Made by a program: the position numbers and the translations under genes
Notes under the pieces: model-generated
What the model saw: the letters and a program-made list of their open reading frames with translations, nothing else
Database searches by the model: none
What the model was told of the DNA's origin: nothing
NCBI GenBank assembly: GCA_017405115.1
Contig: JAFRBA010000141.1
Coordinates: 1 to 10,356 of the forward strand
Direction of reading: 5' to 3'
DNA from: Kiritimatiellia bacterium
GTDB taxonomy: Bacteria; Verrucomicrobiota; Kiritimatiellia; RFP12; UBA1067
DNA: 10,356 bases
In this document: positions 1 through 5,995 of the stretch, piece after piece
Numbering within the stretch: position 1 is the first letter of the stretch
Layout: every line of letters starts with the position of its first letter

Positions 1-45
1 AGGATGGGGCTTCTGATGTTGACTCGAAAGAGGTATCGGCAATGA
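1..45 (+). CDS. Possible C-terminal tail of intron-encoded reverse transcriptase/maturase (partial)
   Basis: Frame 1 is open from the window edge and ends at TGA 43-45, giving the basic tail RMGLLMLTRKRYRQ. Intron-encoded maturases lie in domain IV and end shortly before domain V, and this stop is 15 bases before it, so position and basic character fit. Fourteen residues are too few to recognise the family, and the true stop could lie upstream of the window. Confidence 0.3.
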   Translation, partial: RMGLLMLTRKRYRQ

Positions 46-59
46 CAGTTTCACACGGG

Positions 60-137
60 AAGCCGTATGCGGGAAAACCGCACGTACGGTTTGATGAGGG
101 GGCGGGCGTACCCGGCAAGGGACGCTCCGCCCTACTC
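60..137 (+). ncRNA. Group II intron domains V and VI
   Basis: Domain V: AGCCGTA (61-67) pairs with TACGGTT (85-91), then TGCGG (68-72) pairs with CCGCA (78-82) around a GAAAA loop. A two-base bulge, CG at 83-84, sits on the 3' side. The AGC at the base and the two-base bulge are the catalytic signature of domain V. Domain VI: GAGG (96-99) and GGGCGG (100-105) pair with CCGCCC (127-132) and T133 plus CTC (135-137), leaving A134 unpaired. GCGT (106-109) pairs with ACGC (122-125). The five-base loop of domain V is slightly unusual, since a GNRA tetraloop is the norm. Confidence 0.8.
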
Positions 138-161
138 CACGGGTATGGAGTGGTGGAGTAG
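132..161. repeat. 9-bp inverted repeat across the intron 3' junction
   Basis: CTACTCCAC (132-140) is perfectly complementary to GTGGAGTAG (153-161), with a 12-base loop. The left arm is the intron's own 3' end, including the branch-point A, while the right arm lies in the 3' exon. A shorter alternative hairpin, CTCCA (135-139) with TGGAG (146-150), competes with it. Both could mask the branch region in RNA before splicing. Chance is possible for the short one, less so for the nine-base arm. Confidence 0.5.
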
Positions 162-184
162 CTGGGATACGCGGGGGTCAGCAA

Positions 185-208
185 CTGATACGGTTGATCT
201 GATACGGT
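185..208 (+). repeat. Short direct repeat CTGATACGGT x2
   Basis: Two perfect copies of a ten-base word (185-194 and 199-208) start 14 bases apart in the exon downstream of the intron. There are only two copies, with no further units. This may be a small regulatory repeat or replication slippage. Confidence 0.4.
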
Positions 209-265
209 CAATGCCAGCTTGCGGGCAAAGAGAGGCAGCAACGGTCGGCAGAGAGGAGTGATGAA

Positions 266-469
266 ATGGCGATGCCGCAGAGAGACGATCCACCTACGCC
301 AAGGCTACGGCGGACAGGCAAGATTGAGGCGATCAAGCGACTTGAGCCGCCTTCGCGCAAGCGCTACGGTGGGCCAGGCGGTTTGCTTGAGTATGCCGTC
401 GTGCACAACGACGAAGCCGAGGCCAACCGCCTCCGCGCCGAACTCCGCAAGCTGACGGAAGAGATTTAA
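266..469 (+). CDS. Small hypothetical protein, 67 residues
   Basis: I do not recognise this protein. The start at ATG 266 has a good ribosome binding site, GAGAGGAG (251-258), seven bases upstream. The last 25 or so residues (AVVHNDEAEANRLRAELRKL and onward) look like a charged amphipathic helix and are the most gene-like part. The first 40 residues are basic and Pro/Gly-rich, and they span two imperfect copies of a short DNA repeat (about 292-320 and 350-380), so the N-terminal half may be repeat DNA inserted into an older gene. The next small frame starts 12 bases after the stop, again with a good binding site. It could be a remnant, not a working gene. Confidence 0.38.
   Translation: MAMPQRDDPPTPRLRRTGKIEAIKRLEPPSRKRYGGPGGLLEYAVVHNDEAEANRLRAELRKLTEEI
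292..381 (+). repeat. Two imperfect copies of a GCTACGG-containing repeat
   Basis: ACGCCAAGGCTACGGCGGAC (295-314) resembles GCGCAAGCGCTACGGTGGGC (354-373), each followed by CAGGC or CAGGCG. The copies are about 58 bases apart. They fall inside the 67-residue frame and probably explain its odd basic N-terminal half. Confidence 0.35.
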
Positions 470-481
470 GGGAGAAACGAA

Positions 482-565
482 ATGCAGACGACAGATGAAG
501 TGAAAGCGCATTGCCGGTTCGCCGGCGAGGGCGGCGGCGCGGCGGGACGCCTCGCCCCACCATAG
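482..565 (+). pseudogene. Truncated small reading frame, 27 residues
   Basis: ATG 482 follows AAGGGAG (468-474) at a spacing of seven bases, an excellent ribosome binding site. The product begins MQTTDEVKAHCRF and then runs straight into a GC-rich hairpin repeat (524-556) that supplies the low-complexity end and the TAG stop at 563-565. I read this as the start of a real gene cut off by the repeat. The family is not recognisable from 14 credible residues. Confidence 0.38.
524..556. repeat. REP-like hairpin GGCGAGG / CCTCGCC
   Basis: GGCGAGG (524-530) pairs perfectly with CCTCGCC (550-556) around a 19-base GC-rich loop, followed by CCACCA. In layout it resembles the hairpins at 965-985 and 10260-10273. 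It breaks the small reading frame that starts at 482. No T-run follows, so a terminator is less likely than an interspersed repeat. Confidence 0.5.
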
Positions 566-575
566 TCTGTTGTGC

Positions 576-636
576 AAGTGTTCGGAATATTCTGGATTTA
601 AGGTCTGACCGTTTTTCCATAATTTTCTGAACACTT
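576..636. repeat. Imperfect palindromic repeat, copy 1
   Basis: The left arm, 576-595 (AAGTGTTCGGAATATTCTGG), and right arm, 617-636 (CCATAATTTTCTGAACACTT), are inverted copies with three mismatches in 20, around a 21-base AT-rich loop. The segment 577-606 also recurs in reverse orientation at 5350-5379 with 25 of 30 bases matching. This is an interspersed element sitting just upstream of a gene start signal. Whether it is a miniature transposon or a regulatory palindrome is unknown. Confidence 0.6.
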
Positions 637-665
637 TTGGCGACAAACACAAAGGAGATACGAAT

Positions 666-907
666 ATGAAGATGATATAACGGGCATTCTGAATGTCGGC
701 GGCGAGGCCGAGTACGAGCGCAAGAGGCTGGAGCTTACCGCGAAGTACAGGGCGGAATTTGCCGCGTACGAATGCGATAGGAACATAGGTAGGAAGGAAT
801 TCACGATCGAATACGACGATAAGCACAAGTGCGCCGAAGTCGTACTCGCCTACATATTGACCAGCTACCCTGCCTCCAGAGCCTACGGCATCTACGCCGG
901 CCGGTGA
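666..907 (+). pseudogene. Frameshifted small gene, about 81 residues if repaired
   Basis: ATG 666 has a strong ribosome binding site (AAAGGAG, 651-657, spacing eight) but reads only MKMI before TAA 678-680. A neighbouring frame is open from 623 to TGA 905-907 and from about 680 onward reads like true protein (TGILNVGGEAEYERKRLEL, later AEVVLAYILTSYPASRAYGI). That frame has no ATG, GTG or TTG in its early part. One missing base near 677-679 would join start and body, giving about 81 residues. The simplest reading is a single-base deletion, or an assembly error, in a small acidic/charged gene. I do not recognise the family. Confidence 0.55.
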
Positions 908-947
908 GCTGCGGTAGTTGGTAGGTGGTTCCATTCGTGTCCTGTTC

Positions 948-985
948 GTCAACGGGCGAGATGTCAACGGGCGAGACGCCCGTTG
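948..985. repeat. Hairpin repeat CAACGGGCG-AGA-CGCCCGTTG with a tandem partial copy
   Basis: CAACGGGCG (965-973) pairs perfectly with CGCCCGTTG (977-985) across the three-base loop AGA. The 14-base word GTCAACGGGCGAGA occurs twice, at 948-961 and 963-976, so the left arm is duplicated in tandem. No T-run follows. It could end transcription from the debris upstream, but it looks more like a REP-type element than a classical terminator. Confidence 0.6.
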
Positions 986-1000
986 TCCCAGTGCACACGA

Positions 1001-1030
1001 AACGCGGCAATCTGATAATTATGGTATAAT
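1001..1030 (+). promoter_or_regulatory. Promoter, extended -10 (TGGTATAAT)
   Basis: A perfect TATAAT at 1025-1030 is preceded by TG at the extended -10 position (1022-1023). No good -35 box is visible at the right spacing, which extended -10 promoters can tolerate. Transcription would start near 1037, leaving a 5' leader of about 50 bases before the ATG at 1089. It should drive the secreted hydrolase and thiD. Confidence 0.55.
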
Positions 1031-1088
1031 CCTCGTCATCGGGACATGGCGAGCCGCCGGGAGCCCGGGAAAACCTGGAGACACATTG

Positions 1089-4000
1089 ATGAACGGAATT
1101 CAACTGCTTCTGGCCGCGGGAACGGTATTGACGGCGCAGTGCGCCTCGGCGTTCCACGTGGAGGACGACTTCTCCGTCGCCGACCCGCGCGGCGGGGCCT
1201 ACGGCATCGACATAGACGTGCACTCGGCGCTCTCCCACCGCCACGGATGGATCGACGAGGGCGCCTACATGATTCCCGTCGAGGGCAACCGGCACTTCGT
1301 CGCTGCGCCCGCGCTCGGCGACTTCACGCTCAGGGCCGACTTCGACATCGACCTCTTCCGCCTCAACTTCACGCTCGGCTACGTCGTCTACTTCCGATGG
1401 GACCGCGTTTCGGGGCGCGGACATCGCCTGGAGGTCGCGTGGGACCGCAACAGGACTCTCCGCTTCACGCTCGACGGACGCGTGATATTCACGCGGCAGG
1501 ACGCCGACCCCCTGCCGCTCAAGGGCCAGAGCCTCGTCCTCTCGGTCTCGGGCCGCAGAGGCCGCGTCAAGACCCTGGGGGCGTCCGTCGACTTCGAGGT
1601 CGCGTCGGACTCTGCGCTGAAGGGCGAGGTCGGCTTCGATATGCCGGTCAACGAGAGCGAGAAGATGCGCTTCAGCCGCGTGTCGCTCGACTCGCCCGAA
1701 TCGCCCGCGGCATCGCCGGCCGGCCGCTGGCGCTTCGCGCTCGACCAGTCTCAGGGCTTCGAGGAGCCCGCCGTCTACGACGTGGAGTTCGACCGCCATG
1801 CGGACGGCGTAACGCGCGTCACGTGCCGCCTCTCCGGCATGCTTCCGGGGCGTGCGCCCCGCAAGGAGTCCGGCGGCCACGAATGGTCCAGCGCTGTCGA
1901 GCGCCTTGACTCGCCGTATGTCAAGATCACCGGGGCGGACGGCTCGTCTCGCACGCTCTTCATCTGGAACGGCCGCCGCACTTACAGAGACCCGCAGCTT
2001 CGCGCCAAGCGGGGACTGCCGCGGCAGCCGTGGCCGGTAGAGCGAGTCTTCTACCTGCGGAACGTTCCCGCCGACTTCACGCTGGCCGCGGGCTACATGG
2101 CGGCGATGGTGAACCCGTGGCGTTTCGTCGGCAACGGCCCGCACGAGCAGGTGCAAGCCAAGGACGGGTCGTTCGTCTTCGAGGGCGAGGCCCTTGGTCC
2201 GGGCCGCATATCGTTTGCCGCGTCGAGCCCGGCGGACAAGAGGATCGTCTCGCAGATACCCTCCGACCTTCCGCAGCGCGAACGTGCCCTCGCGCACGCC
2301 CGCCGCGAACACTACTTCCGCGAGAGCGAAGAGGTGCGCTTCTCCCTCTCGGCCGTGTGGCGCGCGGCAGACTACGAGAGCGGGGAAGTGGCGCTGAAGC
2401 CTCGCGTCGAGTCGGTCTACCGCAAGCCGGCTGGAATCCAGGTCGAGACAGTCTCCGACAAAGTCGAGGACCTGCCCGCCGGCCTCCGCCGCCGCACCGT
2501 GGCCTGCTGCCTCGCCCGCACGCCGGGCGTTGGAGTGTGGCATCTCGAGACGGACGTCTCGGGCGGAGCGGGAGTCTCGCGCACCGAGCGCACCGTCTTC
2601 GATGTGCTTTCCGACGACCCGAACGGCCCCTGTCCGCCGCTTGCGTCAGGGCTGCCGACGTTCGTGTCGATGCCGAACGAGATCAAGTACCTCGAGGAGT
2701 CGGCGTTCGATCCGTGGGGCCATCTCGGCGGCGTGGCGCACTACTATGCGATCGACATGCGCTATCCCCAGACGGGCGTCGACCTGCGCGTCTGGAACGC
2801 GGACCACCTCTACCGTCGCAAGTGGTTCACGACCGTCTTGGACCGCAACACCGGTGACCTCGACCCGAAGAGCGAGCGCAACCTCACGATCATGCGCAAC
2901 GTGGACTATCTCGGCATGCACATCCCGGGCAAGCACCGCGAAGGGCGCTTCGACCTCGCATTCCCCCACTTCTACAAGAACCGCCAGTTCCAGATACTGA
3001 AGGAGTACATAGCCGAGCGGCGCCCTGCGCTCAGGCTTCTCACCCCGGAGCGCCTCGCCGAGCGCGAGCGCGAGAACAAGGGCATCTCGTCCGAGGAGCT
3101 GGAGGAGTTCTTCGGCCTCTGCTGGGACGACTTCAAGGCGTATGCCGGGCGTCGCATAGCGGCGGACACGCAGGCGTTTGTGGACTACCTGCTGAAGGAG
3201 AACCCGCGCCTCGCCAGGGCGAGCTACGGGCCGATGCCGGTCTACACCGCGGTCTACAAGAGCCCCTACACTCTCGAGTACGATTCGCACCCCGTGGAGA
3301 CGGACCCCCGCATCCGCGCGAACGGAAGCTTCTGGCTATTTGAGGACTACCACTACTCCTGCGACTATCCGCTCTCCCGCCCGGCGTACTTCGTGGCAGC
3401 GTACTGCATGCTCCATCCCGGCGGGCGCCGAATATTCCCCGAGATCTACTACCAGGGCTGGGGACGCTGTGAAGACGGCGCGGTGTACCAGGCGCATCCC
3501 TCCGGCTACGGGGCGAAGCTCGCATTCACGCACCAGCGCCGCGTCGCCTACCAGTACGCCTACGGAACGCCATACTTCAGGGACGGCGCCTTCGACTACT
3601 GGCGGGACTACGGCTTCCACGCCCGCAACCCGGAGAAGGAGGCGATGGACGAGTTCATCTACGCCTGGGGCCGCCTGCGGGAGAACCCGCCCGCCGCGCC
3701 GCTGCGCTCCCCGTTCTCCGTCGTCGACCCCGACGCCTTCCGCCGGCATGGCGACTTCTTCGAGCGAAGCGCGGCCTACTCCCTCGTGGGGCCGGGCTTC
3801 AACGACGACCGCCCCGATGTGAACAACACGGCCGAGGAGGACGTGGGGTGGGCGCACGAGCGCTGCTGCGCGAAAGGCTATGCGACGCCCGTGGTGACGC
3901 GGCTCTCTGACCTCGCCCGCCTTGACCCTGCGTCCGTGGAGTTCGTGATCCTGCCGCCGCTCGTCTCGGGCACGCCGCCGGATGCGCTCAAGGCGATACG

Positions 4001-4529
4001 CTCGCTCCACGAGCGCGGAGTCGGGCTGCTCGGCTTCGAGTCCGCCGTCGGGCTCGAGGACCTCTTCGGCGAGGTGTCCGCAGGCGAGGTCGTCGCGACG
4101 CGGCAGACGGCGTGGGGGCGCACGGCGTTCTTCCCGAAGCCGCCGACGCTTGAGGGTCGCAGCGACTTCTTCACACGGTATTCCCGCGGACGGAACACGC
4201 TCTCGCAGCGCATCGAGGACGCGCTGGCCAGGGCGTTCGCGTTCCTCGCCCCGAAGCCGGCGGTGCGCACCGAAAGGGGCGAGATATTCGCGACCCGCAC
4301 AGCCTCGGGCGCGATAGCCGTCGTGCTGAGCGAGACTTCGCCGCTCTACGGCGACACGGACGAATATCCGGCGACGTTCCGCTTCACGGTCGGCGCGCCC
4401 GGCATCGGCGAGCGGACGATCGAGGCGGACGCGCCGTACTCGGTCGTGTCGCGCTCGCGCGACAGCGTCACGCTCCGCACCCGCACCGACAAGGACACAG
4501 CGCTCTTCTTCCGCTTCGTCGCGCAGTAA
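1089..4529 (+). CDS. Exported glycoside-hydrolase-like protein, 1146 residues
   Basis: This large secreted enzyme probably acts on polysaccharide; its substrate is unknown. The start at 1089 is chosen over ATG 918 because the promoter (1025-1030) lies between them, GGAG (1077-1080) is eight bases upstream, and a signal peptide begins there (residues 1-21, ending CASA). Residues 25-200 form a beta-rich region resembling DUF1080/LamG jelly-roll domains. Residues 210-510 are beta-rich linker. Residues about 520-870 look like the catalytic barrel, rich in Trp, Tyr and acidic residues (WLFEDYHYSCDYP at 749-761, FPEIYYQGWG at 783-792). Residues about 893-995 resemble the glutaminase-like region of GH42-type enzymes (EFVILPPLVS, ERGVGLLGFES, GLEDLFG). 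A beta-sandwich C-terminus follows. The barrel assignment and catalytic acids are inference. thiD follows after 14 bases. Confidence 0.9.
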   Translation: MNGIQLLLAAGTVLTAQCASAFHVEDDFSVADPRGGAYGIDIDVHSALSHRHGWIDEGAYMIPVEGNRHFVAAPALGDFTLRADFDIDLFRLNFTLGYVVYFRWDRVSGRGHRLEVAWDRNRTLRFTLDGRVIFTRQDADPLPLKGQSLVLSVSGRRGRVKTLGASVDFEVASDSALKGEVGFDMPVNESEKMRFSRVSLDSPESPAASPAGRWRFALDQSQGFEEPAVYDVEFDRHADGVTRVTCRLSGMLPGRAPRKESGGHEWSSAVERLDSPYVKITGADGSSRTLFIWNGRRTYRDPQLRAKRGLPRQPWPVERVFYLRNVPADFTLAAGYMAAMVNPWRFVGNGPHEQVQAKDGSFVFEGEALGPGRISFAASSPADKRIVSQIPSDLPQRERALAHARREHYFRESEEVRFSLSAVWRAADYESGEVALKPRVESVYRKPAGIQVETVSDKVEDLPAGLRRRTVACCLARTPGVGVWHLETDVSGGAGVSRTERTVFDVLSDDPNGPCPPLASGLPTFVSMPNEIKYLEESAFDPWGHLGGVAHYYAIDMRYPQTGVDLRVWNADHLYRRKWFTTVLDRNTGDLDPKSERNLTIMRNVDYLGMHIPGKHREGRFDLAFPHFYKNRQFQILKEYIAERRPALRLLTPERLAERERENKGISSEELEEFFGLCWDDFKAYAGRRIAADTQAFVDYLLKENPRLARASYGPMPVYTAVYKSPYTLEYDSHPVETDPRIRANGSFWLFEDYHYSCDYPLSRPAYFVAAYCMLHPGGRRIFPEIYYQGWGRCEDGAVYQAHPSGYGAKLAFTHQRRVAYQYAYGTPYFRDGAFDYWRDYGFHARNPEKEAMDEFIYAWGRLRENPPAAPLRSPFSVVDPDAFRRHGDFFERSAAYSLVGPGFNDDRPDVNNTAEEDVGWAHERCCAKGYATPVVTRLSDLARLDPASVEFVILPPLVSGTPPDALKAIRSLHERGVGLLGFESAVGLEDLFGEVSAGEVVATRQTAWGRTAFFPKPPTLEGRSDFFTRYSRGRNTLSQRIEDALARAFAFLAPKPAVRTERGEIFATRTASGAIAVVLSETSPLYGDTDEYPATFRFTVGAPGIGERTIEADAPYSVVSRSRDSVTLRTRTDKDTALFFRFVAQ

Positions 4530-4543
4530 GGGGTAATGCGGGA

Positions 4544-5332
4544 ATGAGGAGCGAAGGGAAGAGCAGGGGGTGCTGCCTTACGGTCGCCGGCTCCGACTCT
4601 GGCGGAAACGCCGGCGTGCAGGCCGACCTCAGGGCGTTCCACGCGTACGGGCTGCACGGCTGCACGGTGCTTGCCGCGCTGACGGCGCAGAACCCGCGCG
4701 CGGTGTCCGCCATACACGAGGTCCCTGCGGACTTCGTCGCCGCGCAGCTGGACGCGGTGCTAGGCGTCTACGACATCCGCGCGCTGAAGACGGGCATGCT
4801 CGCCGCCGCCGCGGTGATAGAGGTGGTCGCCGACAGGGTCGCGGCGCATCCCGAGATCGCCCGTGTCGTGGACCCCGTGATGATCGCGACCAGCGGGGCC
4901 AGGCTCCTTCGCTCCGATGCATGCAAGGCGCTGGCCGGGAAGCTCCTGCCGCTTGCGACGCTTGCCACGCCCAACCTGCCCGAGGCCGCCGAGCTCTGCG
5001 GGGCGGAGGGCGACGCCGCCACCCTCGCCCGGGGGGTGTACGAGCGCTACGGCTGCGCTACGCTCGTTAAGGGCGGCCATGCGGAAGGGCGAGATTCCGT
5101 GGACGCGCTCTACGACGGACGCGAGCTGCGCACGTTCTCTCTGCCGCGCATAGTCAATCCTGTCTCGACCCACGGCACGGGCTGCACTCTTGCGGCGGCG
5201 CTCGCGGCGGAGCTGGCGCTCGGGCATGGCCTGGCGGAGGCCGTGGAGGGCGCGAAGCGGCATGTCCACGCCGCGATATCCGGCGCGTATCTTGTGGGCG
5301 AAGACTGCGGGGTCCTTGGGTTCGTGCGATAG
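4544..5332 (+). CDS. thiD: Hydroxymethylpyrimidine / phosphomethylpyrimidine kinase
   Basis: ThiD phosphorylates 4-amino-5-hydroxymethyl-2-methylpyrimidine (HMP) and then HMP phosphate, supplying the pyrimidine half of thiamine diphosphate in the cytoplasm. The 262-residue length matches the family. Motifs appear in order: AGSDSGGNAGVQADL (15-29, substrate loop), KTGM (82-85), VDPVM (109-113), TPNLPEA (142-148), LVKGGH (174-179) and THGTGC (209-214). Cys214 and Gly-rich THGTGC form the anion hole and catalytic site. The usual third Gly of SDSGGGAG is Asn22 here, a mild variant. The ATG at 4544 has AAGGGG (4528-4533) ten bases upstream. No other thiamine gene or obvious TPP riboswitch is in the window. 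Its pairing with a secreted hydrolase is unusual and probably incidental co-transcription. Confidence 0.95.
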   Translation: MRSEGKSRGCCLTVAGSDSGGNAGVQADLRAFHAYGLHGCTVLAALTAQNPRAVSAIHEVPADFVAAQLDAVLGVYDIRALKTGMLAAAAVIEVVADRVAAHPEIARVVDPVMIATSGARLLRSDACKALAGKLLPLATLATPNLPEAAELCGAEGDAATLARGVYERYGCATLVKGGHAEGRDSVDALYDGRELRTFSLPRIVNPVSTHGTGCTLAAALAAELALGHGLAEAVEGAKRHVHAAISGAYLVGEDCGVLGFVR

Positions 5333-5345
5333 CCCGGTCTTCGGG
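5333..5345 (+). terminator. Weak hairpin after thiD
   Basis: CCCG (5333-5336) can pair with CGGG (5342-5345) around GTCTT, immediately after the thiD stop. The stem is short and no T-run follows. It may contribute to ending the hydrolase-thiD transcript, but the better terminator-like structure is the hairpin at 5389-5418. Confidence 0.2.
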
Positions 5346-5349
5346 TGCT

Positions 5350-5381
5350 GACCTTAAATCCGGAATTTTCTGAACAGTGTT
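5350..5381. repeat. Interspersed repeat, copy 2 (inverted relative to 577-606)
   Basis: The segment starting GACCTTAAATCCGGAATTTT is a reverse-complement copy of 577-606, matching 25 of 30 bases. Its second half (AATTTTCTGAACA, from 5365) also matches the right arm of copy 1 (from 621) in direct orientation. Only half of the palindrome seen at copy 1 is present here. The two copies bracket the hydrolase-thiD block. Confidence 0.55.
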
Positions 5382-5388
5382 GGGTTGG

Positions 5389-5418
5389 CGTCGCGCTTGA
5401 TTCCAGCGTGGCGGTTTT
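5389..5418 (+). terminator. Terminator-like hairpin, copy 1 of a repeated element
   Basis: CGTCGCGC (5389-5396) pairs with GCGTGGCG (5406-5413), including two G-U pairs, around the nine-base loop TTGATTCCA. It is followed by GTTTT (5414-5418). It is 56 bases past thiD and could stop read-through from the hydrolase operon. The element recurs at 6469-6498 with identical spacing. Confidence 0.5.
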
Positions 5419-5426
5419 GGTAAAAT
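5397..5426 (+). promoter_or_regulatory. Sigma-70-type promoter for the DUF3990 cassette
   Basis: The -35 box TTGATT (5397-5402) lies exactly in the loop of the hairpin at 5389-5413. An 18-base spacer ends in TTTTGG and is followed by the -10 box TAAAAT (5421-5426), with TG at the extended position. Transcription should begin near 5433, about 80 bases before the first gene. The same architecture at 6477-6506 supports it as a real promoter. Confidence 0.6.
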
Positions 5427-5515
5427 ACGTGCGTCTTCGGCCGGTAGGGCGTGTCCCCATGCCGCCGCATCGTGGCGGATCGTCCGTTGACAAGACATTG
5501 TTCAAAGAGTAAATG

Positions 5516-5995
5516 ATGAGACTATACCACGGAAGCAACGTAGAGGTGGCAAAACCGAGATTGATGCCAAGTGTGCGGGCGTTAGATTTCGGTCGTGCTT
5601 TTTATCTCACTTCCGACTTTGAGCAGGCGTCTCGTTGGGCCCGGACGGCGGTTCTTCGCCGTGGCGATGGTTGCGCCGTGGTGTCTATATATGAATTTGA
5701 CGAAACGGCTGGATCGGCCTTGAGAATGCTTCGTTTTGAAGAACCCAATGCCGCCTGGCTGAAATATGTGACGCGCAACAGAACCGGGCTGGCCGACGAC
5801 ACTGATTACGACATAGTGGCTGGGCCAGTTGCCAACGACAACACGATGCCTGTACTTAATCTCTACTTCAAGGGCGCATATTCAGAGGAAGAGGCATTGC
5901 GCAGACTCCTTCCACAACGGCTGAAGGATCAGTTCGCCATGAAGTCGGATGCCGCACTCGCATGTCTTTCATTTCAGGAGAGGCGGATTGTATGA
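5516..5995 (+). CDS. DUF3990 family protein, ADP-ribosyltransferase-like, 159 residues
   Basis: Seen: LYHGS (3-7), DFGRAFYLTSDFEQASRWA (24-42), DYDIVAGPVANDNT (97-110), and a C-terminal helix LKDQFAMKSDAALACLSFQE (136-155). These are the hallmarks of the DUF3990 family. Known from the family: its YHG and FYLTS motifs resemble the His and Tyr motifs of NAD-binding ADP-ribosyltransferases, so an NAD-using toxin or modifying enzyme is plausible, but no activity is shown here. ATG 5516 is preferred over ATG 5513 because AAAGAG (5504-5509) is then six bases away; 5513 would add one Met. There is no signal peptide, so it is cytoplasmic. Its stop overlaps the next start (ATGA), meaning tight translational coupling. 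Confidence 0.85.
   Translation: MRLYHGSNVEVAKPRLMPSVRALDFGRAFYLTSDFEQASRWARTAVLRRGDGCAVVSIYEFDETAGSALRMLRFEEPNAAWLKYVTRNRTGLADDTDYDIVAGPVANDNTMPVLNLYFKGAYSEEEALRRLLPQRLKDQFAMKSDAALACLSFQERRIV

Larger units (their letters stand above)
1..140 (+). mobile_element. Group II intron, 3' end (truncated by window edge)
   Basis: This is the 3' part of a bacterial group II intron, a self-splicing retroelement. The sequence shows a domain V hairpin (60-92), then a domain VI stem (96-137) with a single bulged A at 134. If the intron ends at C140, that A is 7 bases from the end, the usual place for the lariat branch point, and the last bases are AC, matching the family's AY 3' end. The 5' end, exon-binding sites and most of the encoded reverse transcriptase lie outside the window. 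The structural call is strong; the exact 3' splice site is inferred from branch-point spacing. Confidence 0.78.

Noticed and set aside
185..208. Possible CRISPR start
   Set aside because: Only two ten-base copies four bases apart; no spacers of normal size and no cas genes.
305..967. 220-residue minus-strand frame over the debris region
   Set aside because: It spans the palindrome, two hairpin repeats and the broken small gene; the plus-strand frames have ribosome binding sites and better protein character.
918..1088. Upstream start for the hydrolase at ATG 918
   Set aside because: The promoter -10 box and a hairpin repeat lie inside this stretch, and the signal peptide and ribosome binding site fit the start at 1089.
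801..2543. 580-residue open frame on the minus strand
   Set aside because: It is a GC-rich antisense shadow of the hydrolase gene, full of Arg/Ala/Val repeats, with no domain, and it runs through the promoter and repeat region.
4970..5070. Other frames overlapping thiD
   Set aside because: They are shadows in a GC-rich gene; the thiD frame carries every family motif in order.
5962..5991. Upstream start for the 81-residue gene at ATG 5962
   Set aside because: It would overlap the DUF3990 gene by 34 bases; the ATGA overlap at 5992 is the usual coupling arrangement.
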